This document shows, piece after piece, positions 13,200 to 24,104 of a DNA stretch of 64,000 bases. This stretch comes from Nautilus pompilius (Eukaryota > Mollusca > Cephalopoda > Nautilida > Nautilidae): NCBI GenBank assembly GCA_018389105.1, contig JACATO010000998.1, positions 496,001 to 560,000 on the forward strand. The letters are read 5' to 3'. The position numbers and the translations under genes are program-made. Each line of letters begins with the position of its first letter. The stretch's first letter is position 1. The notes under the pieces were generated by a model. That model was not told the origin of the DNA. It did no database searches and was given only the letters and a program-made list of their open reading frames with translations.

Positions 13200-13560
13200 T
13201 AGAAATAGACGACATGTTGTCGTTGGTAAAGCCCTGAGTTTTCTTTAATTCCGCCGTCCTGGCCGGAAGTCGGTACCTTAATTCCCCCTTACGGCAGGTG
13301 GCGGCATCCTCCTGAAGAATACGCGCACCGAATCTTAGTAATCTTTGTTGGTACAAGAAAGACCCGTCTTTAAAATGGCGGTGTAGCTGGCAGAATCGAG
13401 AAGTCCTTTGGCGAACGCCAAGTTCGTCTTTCCACCGCACCAGATTGCGACCCATACCACGAAGCACCTGCCGCCATACTTAACTGTTGGCTGTAGACGT
13501 TGGGAGATATCTAGTAGACTCATCGGAGAAGAGCGCAACCGTTGATAGTCCAGAGCCCTG
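13200..13560 (-). mobile_element. Tc1-like transposase fragment, frameshifted
   Basis: On the minus strand one frame gives TVKYGGRCFVVWVAIW, a clear version of the Tc1 'VKxGGGSVMVWG' strand, followed by GLLDSASYTAILKTGL and TNKDY as in the family. Just upstream (about 13515-13537), in a different frame, is LFSDES, the conserved motif before that region. After the stop the remains shift frame again (RLPARTAELK, like 'WPARSPDLNP'). At least two frameshifts and stops make it a dead copy of the central and C-terminal catalytic region. Confidence 0.75.
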
Positions 13561-14649
13561 TCAGACGTGTTGATTTTTAATGGCCAGGCCCTTGGCGTGC
13601 TTTATTTCTATTGGACAGAAGAGGTTGCTTGCGTGCTGCACACACTCTGTAGTCAAGTCGGTGGAGATGGCGCTGATGTGGTCCTCGGATCGTTTCTATT
13701 GCAAGCGAGATAAGTATGGTATTGAGTGCGGACGTGGCGAATAATGGCCATCATGCATTTGTTGTGATGTCACTGTCGAAGCCCCCCACCCCGTTGCTTT
13801 TCCCGCCGGAGTGACATTTGCCTCGGCAGGCCCACTGAGAGGATAAGTGAAGCCCGGGCCACAAAAATGGTTGATTATAAACATATACATAAAATATACA
13901 AAATAAGATAAATAAGTGAAAATTTGAGGCCCCACTAATCCCGAGGCCAAGGACAAAAAATGGCCTTCTCCTGGCTCCTCTTATTGGGCCTGTGCTTCGG
14001 TGAACTACACGGCACGATCTCGAGTAAACGGACAAATACCGCGAGATTTCCTTGTTTTCAGCCTCGTGATGGCAATTCCCAATGTCTGTCCATCTAGACA
14101 TCCAACATGTACATAATATCTTATGTACATTTTGTTCAGATATATTAATTTATGAAGGTTGGCCAAGTTAATATGGCATTGTTATGTATTTGTGTGCCTT
14201 TTTATTAGCTTAATATGCACAAAAGTACAAACAATTAAAAACACAAACAAATTATTATTATTGTTATTATTATAGATTGTTATAGAAAATTACACTTAAT
14301 GTTTCCAAGTCTGACTATTCTAGTGTTGGTTAGTCTAAAAAAAAAACACTAGAATTAGTTAGACTGGCAAGAATGAAAGACACCAGTCATTTGGCATGGG
14401 GATAATCGTCCACTGAGCCAATGGTATCCAGACTGCTGTTTTCGGGTACTTGAGTACATTCCGCCCTCCACGCACACCGACGCCTACAAGGGAGGAAACT
14501 CTTGTGATTGAGCATAATGCAGTGGTTGTCCGCCAGGAAGCATTGTTGTTTTTGCACCACTTCAGACTTCTGCAGGGAAAATCTTTACTAAAATAGGAAA
14601 ACCCCATGCGGCAGGCAGGTGAAGAACGAAAAAAAAAATCAGGAAGCTG

Positions 14650-14740
14650 GTACACCAAATCGAGTCGATTCCCTGCGGAACCTTAGCAGTCCCATGGGCT
14701 AACTACTAAATTATCGTATCGCCCCACTTTTTTAAAAATC
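14650..14740 (-). mobile_element. tRNA-Ser-like head of a SINE, or a tRNA pseudogene
   Basis: On the minus strand this reads like a tRNA. An A-box-like TAGTAGTTAGCCCATGG is followed by GGACTGCTAAGG, which has the form of a tRNA-Ser(GCT) anticodon loop, and then by GGGAATCGACTC, close to the B-box. The acceptor stem does not pair properly, so I do not call a working tRNA. The sequence following it (toward 14350) has a T run and shared phrases with blocks in the ependymin introns, which suggests a tRNA-derived SINE. Confidence 0.4.
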
Positions 14741-15560
14741 TTCCTGACGATTCCATGCGCACTGAAGCATCGCTGCTCGACTGAAAGAATCTTTACCATT
14801 GTGCGTAGTCGTCAAATAAGGAGTTCTGGTCGTCACCAACGTGACAACACAAAGTAAATAACCAAACAGTGACCAGATTATCTTCCCCAAACACTCCCAA
14901 GTGTTTGTTTAAACCTCCGCCGACTCACTGACGACGGCACAACAACTTCACTGCAGCTGAGATCCAGCAAAGATGGGGTATTTTACTTCTAGTCCATCGT
15001 TACTGTAACAGAAAGACATCTTTGAAATAGAAAGGTGTGCAATTATTATATTTTTACGACTCAAAGGATACCGATGCATAACATGAAGTATTGCGCACTT
15101 TAGAACACCTACTTCCCAGAGTTCGGTTGGTTGCTTCTGATCAACGAAAAAGCGTTGAATTTAACTCGATTTGGACGATGCTAAAATATTTTCATTTCTA
15201 AAGTAAACAATGAACGGTCATTTTACCATTAGCAGAAATAGAATCAAATTAAGCTAATTACTGTTTGTATGACAATTAAGTATTCAGAAATAATGACAAA
15301 GTACGGGATTATTCGCACAGACCAACAAAATTCATTTGATGACGTCGGACGTAGAAACGTCATCCGTTTCCATGGAGATGTAACTGTTCTTTTCTAGATT
15401 TGATATAACTTCTTTTTTTTTCCTTTCCTTCTTAAATAAACCATTTGCGATACCGGAAGCTGAATCTAGAAGTTGGTGAATGAGGATATACTGGATGACT
15501 GTCGTCGACGTTAGCAGAAATGGATAAAATTATTTTGTTTCTTGTTAAATCCGACAACTT
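14741..15560. other. Intergenic sequence; one X-box-like site
   Basis: No gene recognised. GTTTCCATGGAGAT at 15366-15379 resembles an RFX X-box. Confidence 0.4.
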
Positions 15561-15562
15561 AC

Positions 15563-15644
15563 CTAAAATTGGATTTGGCTGCTGCGTGCTCAACTCTGCC
15601 CTCCTGATCACAGCGTCCAGTGAAGCCGGGTAAACTTTCATCAT
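15563..15644 (-). CDS. Possible orphan first coding exon, 27 codons
   Basis: The minus strand has two adjacent ATGs followed by an open frame (starting MMKVYPASLDAVIRRAEL), ending in a perfect donor, G|GTAAGT, after one base of the next codon (phase 1). The composition looks protein-like and the donor is ideal. I found no partner exon to the left with a convincing acceptor, and I do not recognise the peptide. It could be the start of a gene whose other exons are short or far away, or chance. Confidence 0.3.
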
Positions 15645-16125
15645 TATTCGTTTGAACGGAATACAAAGCTACAATTAGCAAACAACCGACAATTGCTTTC
15701 TTTCAGTTCGCTTCGTGTAAATACGGCTTCAGGGTTTTTTTTTCATATTTTCATTTAGTTACTATAATATTCCATGTTGCGATGATTTAGCAGGGTGAAA
15801 TTAATAATCAGGCCTAATAATTTTTGCTTTCTGTTTTAAAAATTATATAATATAGCAGTAGTTTATTTTTTCGAAGTCCAAACATATATAAAATGTGTTT
15901 AAGTTCAACTGCTTCTGATAATACTCTTTTCTAGTATCCTCCCGCAAATTCAATTTCTGTCCCATGACAGAAACGAAATATCGTCAGAGCGGTTACTTTC
16001 ACCAGCACAAATTAATCAAATCAATGCAAAGTATATTTTAATTTAAGACCAGAAAGTTAAATCAGACGTATACACAAATAATTCGTTTTCCTTCGACATA
16101 ATTCGCTCAGCGATCACATTCCAAC

Positions 16126-16296
<171 letters not shown>

Positions 16297-16314
16297 TGTA
16301 CTGACGTCATAATA

Positions 16315-16319
16315 TATGC

Positions 16320-16371
<52 letters not shown>
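16315..16371. repeat. (TA)n microsatellite
   Basis: Nearly perfect TA dinucleotides directly after the TGACGTCA motif that follows the CT tract. Confidence 0.95.
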
Positions 16372-16374
<3 letters not shown>

Positions 16375-17606
16375 GTTTAAAATACTATCTGCATCAACAT
16401 AATTTTTCCGTATTGCGACTTCAAACGAAAATCACATATTGTCTCTGAGAACCCTGATGGTGCCAAGACTGCTATTTAATCTGGGGGGGGCTATTTGTTA
16501 AATTTCTATTCACCGCTTATCAAATGTGTAACAGAAATAATCTGTTCCCGTATCCATACTTCAGAGACAACGTATTCTGTGTTTGAGCTTTTTTGAAAGG
16601 AGAGCAGAAAAACAAGTGATTTCAGAACTCAGACACACATCAATACGGCACTATCTTTTACAACCGAACTCTTTGTACCACTATCCACAACTATGGAGAG
16701 CACAAAAATGTGCGGTTATCTCTCGACAGGGAAGCAGCAGCATCGCATACGTACGTTTCGAAGCATCAAATCGACGGTTTAAATTTACTCAGATTTCCGT
16801 GAAATTAATCATATAAGTTTATTCCGGGTAACGTAGCAGATTAAGTCTGTTGATGGACACACCTAGGTGTTCCTTTCACAGTAGCATACATCACTAGAAT
16901 CTCCGATCTTCAATTTGTATTAAGACCCAGTGAAAGAAGATATCAGGGCAGGTCTGTACATCTCCGACCGATCCAACAGCTTTTTGGGTACAAACACCTA
17001 CACATTCGCCAATATGTTGCTTGTGTGTGTGTGTGTTCTTTTTACTGAATTCTTGGTTAAATGTTTTTTATTAAAACATTTTCGGTATCTTAACAGAAAT
17101 TCCCCGTGTAGACAACAAGGCTGATACCGCGCATTATATAAGGGTCAAAGTGAAGCGGGGGGGGGCATACATGGCGAACAGTCTCCCCACTGCAGCAGCA
17201 GCAACAACAACAGAAAATTAAAATGCGAGGGGAAAAACTCTTTCGTAGCAGCTGTAATTAGTGATGAAGTTTATTCTGTAAATAGCATCTTATATACGGT
17301 TTTCATCACGCAATATGACAACGACCCAGAACGTACATATAAGTTGAGGAAGCAGCATTGACGAGGTGAAGAGAGAGACGGCGGTGACGGGTCCCGCCCA
17401 AGGTCAAAGGGTAAACAGTAGCGAGAAAACATGGCGGTAAGAAACAGCCAAAGGGCTAGCAACAACAGATGTCGCCGATGGTCTGTGGAACGGACGGTAT
17501 TCCACACAGGTTCTTTAGCTTTTTTTTTCTTAGTTACGAAAAGCGGATTTAGAAAGCGAGGTCCTTTTTGTTGTTGTTTGTTTTTTCCTTCTTTTTACCA
17601 CTTCTT
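16372..17606. other. Intergenic sequence between the head-to-head membrane protein genes
   Basis: Moderately CpG-rich from about 17130 onward. An ATGGCG followed directly by a GTAAGA donor sits at 17431-17442. It could be a short 5' exon of the plus-strand paralogue, but joining it to the 17946 acceptor puts that exon out of frame, so at best it would be untranslated leader. No other gene recognised. Confidence 0.35.
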
Positions 17607-17704
17607 AAGCGATTTTCCCATAATGCAACGCCAAGCGATTTTCCCATAATGCAACGCCACGGAAGCCAACGAAGTGGCCAGCGCTAGAACTAGGTTGGAA
17701 TACG

Positions 17705-17737
<33 letters not shown>

Positions 17738-17868
17738 CAACCCTTTAGAAAACAGTTCTTTCTGGTGTTCATGACGCAGATCCCGACACTGAATAACTGC
17801 ATTAATACTAACAAAAGAAAAGGAAGCTGCCACGGCAAGAAAGCGTTGTTAGTGTTGCATTGTGGGAA
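17607..17868 (+). promoter_or_regulatory. Three ZNF143-like motifs upstream of paralogue 2
   Basis: A 26-bp unit is tandemly duplicated (17607-17632 and 17633-17658). Each copy contains TTCCCATAATGCAACGC, close to the ZNF143/THAP11 element (TCCCAKAATGC core). A third copy lies inverted at 17854-17868 (GTTGCATTGTGGGAA). Such elements usually sit near transcription starts, and the plus-strand coding exon begins 78 bp further on. A (CA)n tract (17704-17740) lies between the copies. Confidence 0.45.
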
Positions 17869-17945
17869 CGATTTCCTTTTGATCCTAAACATATCTGCAA
17901 TAAAAGAAAAAAATTCACTTCTTTTTTTTTTTTTTTAAATTTCAG

Positions 17946-18354
17946 TTATATTTCACCATTTAAAACAGCCTTGTCCATCATTCTGCGGTACCAGTCAATT
18001 TTCGGTTTCTCGTTCTACATGGGTACCCGGACGCAGATCACCGGCAGCCTCGCAGAATTTCAGAAGTTCGTCTATTGTACAAGCGGTGCCATCCTCATGG
18101 TGGAAAGTGTCTCCGTGCTGTGCTCCGTCCTGGGGATGGTCTTGCCCGGTAAGGCGGTGGTGAGATCCATTGTCGGGATGCTGGGAAGCACGGCGCTCAT
18201 TCTCGCCGGCAAGCGCGTCTTCAACCACGCGGCCTTGAACAAGCAGGTCATCGAGTATCAGAAACCCCTTGTCGAGTACATCTCCCAGTATTTCCAAAAG
18301 AACACAGCCCCTCCCCAATCACCGAAGGCTGAAGCCTCGGGCAGCTCTGATTAA
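17946..18354 (+). CDS. Uncharacterised small membrane protein, terminal exon (paralogue 2)
   Basis: The exon follows a very strong acceptor (long T run, then TTTCAG) and encodes 135 residues to a TAA. It begins with the third base of a codon, exactly as exon 2 of the minus-strand gene at 11463-12459, and the first residues (YISPFK versus VFSPLK) and following segments match that gene. Two hydrophobic segments are seen (around FVYCTSGAILMVESVSVLCS and VVRSIVGMLGSTALILAG), followed by a polar tail rich in Gln, Pro and Ser. The 5' exon equivalent to the 47-codon first exon of paralogue 1 was not found upstream. Without it the first ATG in frame is at 18019, which would give a 111-residue protein lacking the conserved start. 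Function unknown. Confidence 0.65.
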
Positions 18355-19678
18355 CTTCACGATTTTTTTTCCCAAATGCGATTGGTTCATTTGATGTTTG
18401 TATAGTCTAAATAGAATTATATTTACATGATATACATAGTAAGTCTGTTTTCTCAGGTGTTGTTCTTTACGTTACGGTCGGATAGAGTGAAGGCGTAGGA
18501 TCATGGAAGTATGCAACAAACGGCAATGGCAGCCAGTGGCTGATTCTAGTAGTCAAAAAGAAACAACCACCACAGAAGCGTTACCAGAAATACTCGGTTA
18601 TCTCCCGTTCGTACCTCCAAAGGCCGATAACTCTTCCGAACTAAATGCGTCCGATCGTCGGCGAATGAAGATTTTTTTTCAAAATGACATGGGATTGCGA
18701 TGGAAATCCCGAATCGAGCAAGTACACGAGAGTAATATTCTAAGTACAATGTCGTTTCCTTATTCGTTCGTTTCTTCTGTTTTACGGCCATGCATTAAAA
18801 TCATTAGAGGGCTGCTGTAAGCAAATCTTGTCGAGCTTCGATTAAGCTAAACTGTGGTGTCTGTTTTATTTCCGAGTTACCATTAGCTGATGTAATGTCC
18901 TTACGCCCACTTCCCTCAAAAAATATCAGTTACTATACATAAAGTCCCAAATCACAAGCGATCGGTGAGTAAATTATCCTCCTCATTCTTCCACAAAAGA
19001 GAATTTTTTTTTTTTTTGAAATTCCGGTTACAGTTTCGAATTTTTCCCAGCGTGCTTGGCGCGCGGCTCTGATTGGACATTCGTGAGCGAATTAAGGCGC
19101 TAACTTTACCAATTTTTTTGTCTTTTACTCAGCTGTGTTCCCAAAATTAATCACTGGTGCGTTCCTATTCTATTATCCGCTTATGGTAAGCAAGGAATAA
19201 GTCCGGCAGTCTGCCGATCCACGCCATCTCAGAATTTCCATGGATAGAGTGCATCGGGCAATGTATTGTCACTGTTTACTCCTTTAAAAAAAAACGTTTC
19301 ATTTATATTCTGTTAAGAAGAAGGGAAAAAATTAATGAAACTGATACGCATATAAAGTGAACCTTTAAATGGAGTTGGCTATCCTCGATCCTGCTACATC
19401 GGCTTCCTGCCCTGCAGCATTCTACGTGTTCAATGCAGAAAGGGAAGCTACTTTTCAATTATACCGATCTTTGTACAAAAGAGTTACTTCCCTGAAAGTG
19501 TTAGAATCACGTGAATCAGAACTTTCGGCCCGTGGTATCTCTCTAACAGCCGCCGTTCCTAAATGTGGCCTAAATACGGCCTTGCCGAGTTATTTCGTGA
19601 ATTCTAGAGACATCGGTATTAGAGGCTAATGCTAGACACAAATCCGGGGTATGCATATTGCCAATAGTCCACAATAAA

Positions 19679-19725
19679 GATTATTATTTATTATATTATT
19701 ATTATTATGATTATTATTATTATTC

Positions 19726-19760
<35 letters not shown>
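19679..19760. repeat. (ATT)n microsatellite
   Basis: Imperfect ATT tract of about 80 bp. Confidence 0.93.
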
Positions 19761-20397
19761 GAAATTTACTTGGAAATTCTTACCTATCAAACCTAAACCT
19801 AATAGGTATTTTTGCGATTATGGATCATTCACGTAACCGTTGTCCGTAATTAGATTTCATGGTGATCAGTGAATCATCGAGACCCTAGATTCCGTGTTAA
19901 TCGGTGCGTTAAATCTAAAGTTGGTCGCACTCAAAGTTGAGAATAAGCAGGTGGCGACTGACTGGCTTTCCTTGGAGATCAGGTGGTTTGCCGCGCACGG
20001 CATGTTGGGTATTCAGAAAAACACCGCTTCCTCCTGTTTTGATTTTACTTATGATATCTCAAGGTGCCACCTCCTCCTCTTTAAACTTTGAAATTTTCAA
20101 CAAATAAAAATTTGTGCCCTGATGTCACCGCTTTTACAAGAACGTTGGTTGCTCGTAAATCAAGCCTCTGGGTGGCGGAAATCTTTTTGGTTGTTGCTGA
20201 ACATTCTTCATGTGCTGATGGAGGAGAACTAGTTAAATAAGGGTACTACCACATCACGTGATATGTTAATTGTTTGCGGAAAAGTTCTGATTGGGTGATC
20301 ACGACCTGGTACATAAAGAAGCATACAAACGGGATCGACTTTCGTTTAAATAACCGATTGATGGATGTTCGGTCTCAGACTGCAGAGCTTAAAAACC

Positions 20398-20653
20398 TCG
20401 CTCTCCAGCGCTGCGCTCTCGCGAAAGCTCTCCGCTTCCAGCTCTCGCTCGGGCGCGTCGCTACTCCATCTCTTCTCTCTCCCGCTCTCGCGATCTCTCT
20501 CTCACTCTCCATCGCTCTCGCTCCCGCGCTCGAGCTCTCTCTCGCATCTCTCCTCTAGCTCTCTCGCTCACTCTTCTCTCTCTCTCACTCTCCATCTCTC
20601 TCTCTCCCTCTCTCTCGCTCCATCTTCTGCTCTTTATCTACACTCTCCATCTC

Positions 20654-20699
<46 letters not shown>

Positions 20700-20700
20700 A
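20398..20700. repeat. CT-rich low-complexity tract
   Basis: About 300 bp of interrupted (CT)n with CGCT variants. It creates long Ser/Leu open frames that are not genes. Confidence 0.93.
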
Positions 20701-21727
20701 GAAAGTGCCTTGGATAGCTTCAGGTAGATTTGTCAAAGATTATCCCAAAACTAATGATAAGATAAACTGAACTTCTAGATTTACGACCGTTTGTTTCATT
20801 TCCCACAACCCTGATAACATTATAAATAAATTAAATGTGGAATAGCACTTTAATTAAAGTATACGCCACGGTTTAACGGTCGTGTGGGATTGATTTTTAT
20901 TTGTATAGGAAGAAATTAATAAGTCGGTTTAAGACTCGGCGATTTAGATGGTGACTTCACAACGTCCACGCCGCCACTACATAAAAATATTCTGCATCAG
21001 AACCTCTATTGCGCGGTCCGTACATCATCAAGATGAAAGTAAGACCACAACTAGGGTGTGTCACGACAGGGCCTGTCTCGAAGCTAACATTTATGACAGT
21101 TATGCGCGACTGCCAGGTTATCATGAACTGGAGGAAGCTGAGAGCAGATCTGTTCACCGAATACTCTTCAAACTATGATGCTTCTATCCACCTGAACTTT
21201 TAACTTTCTTTGCCTGGCGATATTCGAGGAAAACTTTATAATATACGTTGACTTTGGCCAAATGATTTGGGTTTACCAGGGTTGGTTAGTCTTTTCTGAG
21301 ATATCTCCATACCCACTAGAGATGAAGTTGGTAAAATGGCACCTAGCACGGAGATGCCATTAATGCAAATCAATTCAAAATTGTCTGTGCAACGATACTA
21401 ACTTTAAAAAGCTCTGTTTTCGGTCTCTTCCGTGACTCTGATGGTTCCTTCGACTGAAGTATTTTTTAAATGTTGACGGGTTTAAAAGGTACATTTTGAA
21501 ACATTAGAAAAGAAGAAAAAAAGTTAATGATTCCAGTAAGGAGGAGTCATCACTGGTCTCCCTTGGTAAGATCTGATTGTTTCAGGGGTAGCTAATCTAT
21601 GTTCTGAGAGAGGGGGGGAGGGCTGTGTGTATACTAGCTGCCCTCATAATACCAGTAATAACACGGAATGAATAATTGAGCAGAAAGCTGCCGGAGTGTT
21701 TTTTTGAATTCTCAGGGAGTTTAAAGG

Positions 21728-21741
21728 GTTTCCATGGCAAC
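21728..21741. promoter_or_regulatory. Near-perfect RFX X-box at the start of array unit A
   Basis: GTTTCCATGGCAAC differs from the palindromic X-box GTTGCCATGGCAAC at one base. Related sites occupy the same place in the other units: 37885-37898, 48333-48346 and 61155-61168. Confidence 0.5.
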
Positions 21742-22099
21742 CTTGCAAACATAAAGTTTTGAAACCCGCATAACTCTCGTTGAATATCAAGTTCGTTGTA
21801 GAAATTTTCTTCTGCGTTGGTTTAAAATGCCAGGTTTGCACATCCCCCTTCCCAGAAGACCCCTGATAGTGGGTATAGAATAATAATTTATACGCTTTAA
21901 CGCATCTGTGAAAATCTTTATGAAATGGTGTCGTTTTGAGGCCCCATTTGGGTTTCTTTAAAAACACGTTATAATTTATAATAAAATGCACAATATCTTA
22001 ATATTATGAGTTTTATTAAACACTAAAATTACATTAAATGCTGTACTCTGCCCAGTATATTATACGTAACTTTCTGTATTTCTGCGAATGTAAGTAAAG

Positions 22100-22760
22100 C
22101 TATACAACGATGTACGTTGTCCTTTAATTGTTCAATAGTCTTTGGATTATTGTCGTATACTTTGGATTTTTAAGTTTCCTTGCAAATAAAAGTCCCAGTT
22201 CATTGAATCGGGAGATCCAGGTGGCCACAAATATTTAGACACTGGTCTTTCCTTCCTAAAATATTACGCACGTCTCAGATGTCCAGTTATTGTATGAGCT
22301 TTGCCGCATCTTGATGGAAATAAGCGTTTTCCATTTTGAAACAATTGTTAAACAAACGGATTTAAGGTGTTCTCAATCCATCGTTGGGAATTTACTGCGT
22401 CGGAGAAAAATATAGGTCCTGTGAAGCGATGACTTGATACGTCTCATCAGACGAAAATGTCTTGATCACGCAGTAGTAACTCAAATGTATGATGTGGATT
22501 ATCTCCAGACCAAGATCCCGAAAGATAAAGCCACCGTGCTTCATCCGTCATTAAGTGAAGATTGGGGTCTAAAAGGGCATAAATTTAAATGAACGACCAG
22601 CGACAATAGTTCACACGTTTCGCATTATCTGCCGGACGTAATTCTTGCAAAGCCGTGTCCTTGCATGGCCTAAGTCTTGGATCCTTCGAAATTCTTTGAC
22701 CTGAGGTATGTGAAACCCCATACTGACGGCATAAATGGCAAAGTAGGCTTTCTTTGGCTC
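22100..22760 (-). mobile_element. Decayed IS630/Tc1-mariner-type transposase at the left edge of the array
   Basis: Read on the minus strand, broken frames give, in order, RPCKDTALQELRPADNAKRV, MTDEARWLYLSGSW, GPIFFSDAVNSQRWIENTL and then WPPGSPDSMNWDF (the family's 'WPPRSPDLTPxDFFLWG'), ending SIRQ..SKDY.TIK. This order (second catalytic region with TDEA, 'GPIFF', 'PPRSPDL') is typical of DDE transposases of the IS630/Tc1 superfamily found in many invertebrates. Several stops and shifts make it inactive. Confidence 0.7.
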
Positions 22761-23504
22761 TTCGTCATTCATTGAGCAGTATCACACATTTTCTTCTCGT
22801 TACGTATTCTGCGAGAATAATAATGATTTATGTTTTGAATAAAACCGGTTTCTGTGAACAGTTACACTTCACTAAATCTCTCTTGACCACTCGTATTTCT
22901 GAAAGAGCTGTTTTTGAAGTATGCCTCAAAAAGAAATTTCTTTCTCAGTTGTCAGATGCATAATATCTGTAAAAGAAAGTGGTCATTGGTGATTTAGTAA
23001 ATCTTCAGAGGATTGGAGATCTGAATAGTCAAATAATAAGCGAACCCCTAAATGTGACAAACAGCGGAAACTGGAAGTGGATCTTCACTAACAACAGCCC
23101 CTTACACAACACTCGCCTGGTTCAAACTTGTAACTCGCTGCTCCAGTACGTAGTGAATCACCTGGGTCGGCTTTACCCCGTGCCACCCTTTGTACCATGG
23201 TGCTTGTCGTGTATAATACAAGGCAACCATAGTAGCAAAACTTGCTTCGTGTGCGCAGAAATAATGTGAAGATGTTTTGTAAATGCGTAAAAATGGTCAC
23301 CACTCCATATTTGGCAATATAGTGTTAAAAAGTGGTTAGGAATCGGTGTCTTCACGCCTGCTACGAGTATCAGGAACTGGTCTTAAGGGTTCCTCTCGAA
23401 TTCTATGCTTCTTGCTTTCGAAATAGAGGTTTTCAGCAATCGTCCATTTTATCGGTGCAACTTTTATGTTTGGGGTAAATTAAATTACCCTTTTTGAAAC
23501 GATG

Positions 23505-23870
23505 TGCAGAAGGCAGCACCTGTGTATGGTTACTGGAGATTCCTGTGGTGCCAAACTGACTTTCGTGTAGCGCAGTCTGCAGTACAGCGAAGAGAAAGTA
23601 GAGAAATTGCCATGTCTGCCTCCCACCCCACTCTTCAGAGCTTCCAAAGCCACCCGACTGTTTTCAACAAAACAATCATTATACCTGTCGGGAAATAAAA
23701 CTGGACCAGAAGGATCTGTTTCTTCTTTGGACTCAGAGAAACACTTTGACAGATCATTTTTCCCCCTATACCCCTTGTTTAAACCTGAAGGCCCAGCCTA
23801 CACATTACTACTAAACTAAAGCACTCCACACTGCCCCTTATGTAATCCCAGATGGCCCAGGTTCCATGTA
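23505..23870. repeat. 3'-flank block of array unit A, shared with units C and D
   Basis: This block downstream of the unit A ependymin gene is almost identical to 61970-62335 (unit D) and recognisably similar to 48890-49260 (unit C). In unit B it is missing, with the flanks joined near 37965. The open frames in it are copied with the DNA and need not be coding. Confidence 0.7.
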
Positions 23871-24104
23871 TCTACCAGTTAAAACAAAGATTACTGAGAT
23901 GTAGAAGATATCATTTTTTTCCTTTTTTGAGAAGAACAGCAACATCAGGTCTCTATGATAAACACAAAGCAGAGTGAAGCTCTCCACGTTTTTTATGAAG
24001 GAAGTCTGTCAGTCTAATACAAACATCAATAAGACCAATGCTAATGTGTCAAAATCTATAATCTAAGATCAGAAATTAAAGAAAAGAAAAAAAAAAGGAA
24101 ATGC

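Larger units (their letters stand above)
18355..21640. other. Intergenic sequence with simple repeats; two unsupported open frames
   Basis: The plus-strand ORFs at 18503-18820 (105 aa, ATG start) and 19369-19629 (86 aa) have unremarkable composition and no recognised domain. The first begins 149 bp after the paralogue 2 stop and may lie in its 3' untranslated region. An E-box in ATCACGTGAT context lies near 20254-20263. Nothing else recognised. Confidence 0.4.

Noticed and set aside
14650-14740. Functional tRNA-Ser gene
   Set aside because: Anticodon-loop and B-box likeness is present but the acceptor and D stems do not pair properly.
17431-17442. ATGGCG followed by a donor as first coding exon of paralogue 2
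   Set aside because: Joining it to the 17946 acceptor puts the conserved exon out of frame and meets an early stop.
20274-20727. Two overlapping Ser/Leu-rich open frames
   Set aside because: They translate a CT-rich low-complexity tract; no coding signal.
23504-23819. Plus-strand frames conserved at 61968-62283
   Set aside because: Conservation reflects recent DNA identity of the 3' flanks of A and D; unit C has changed the frame and no start or splice signal is convincing.
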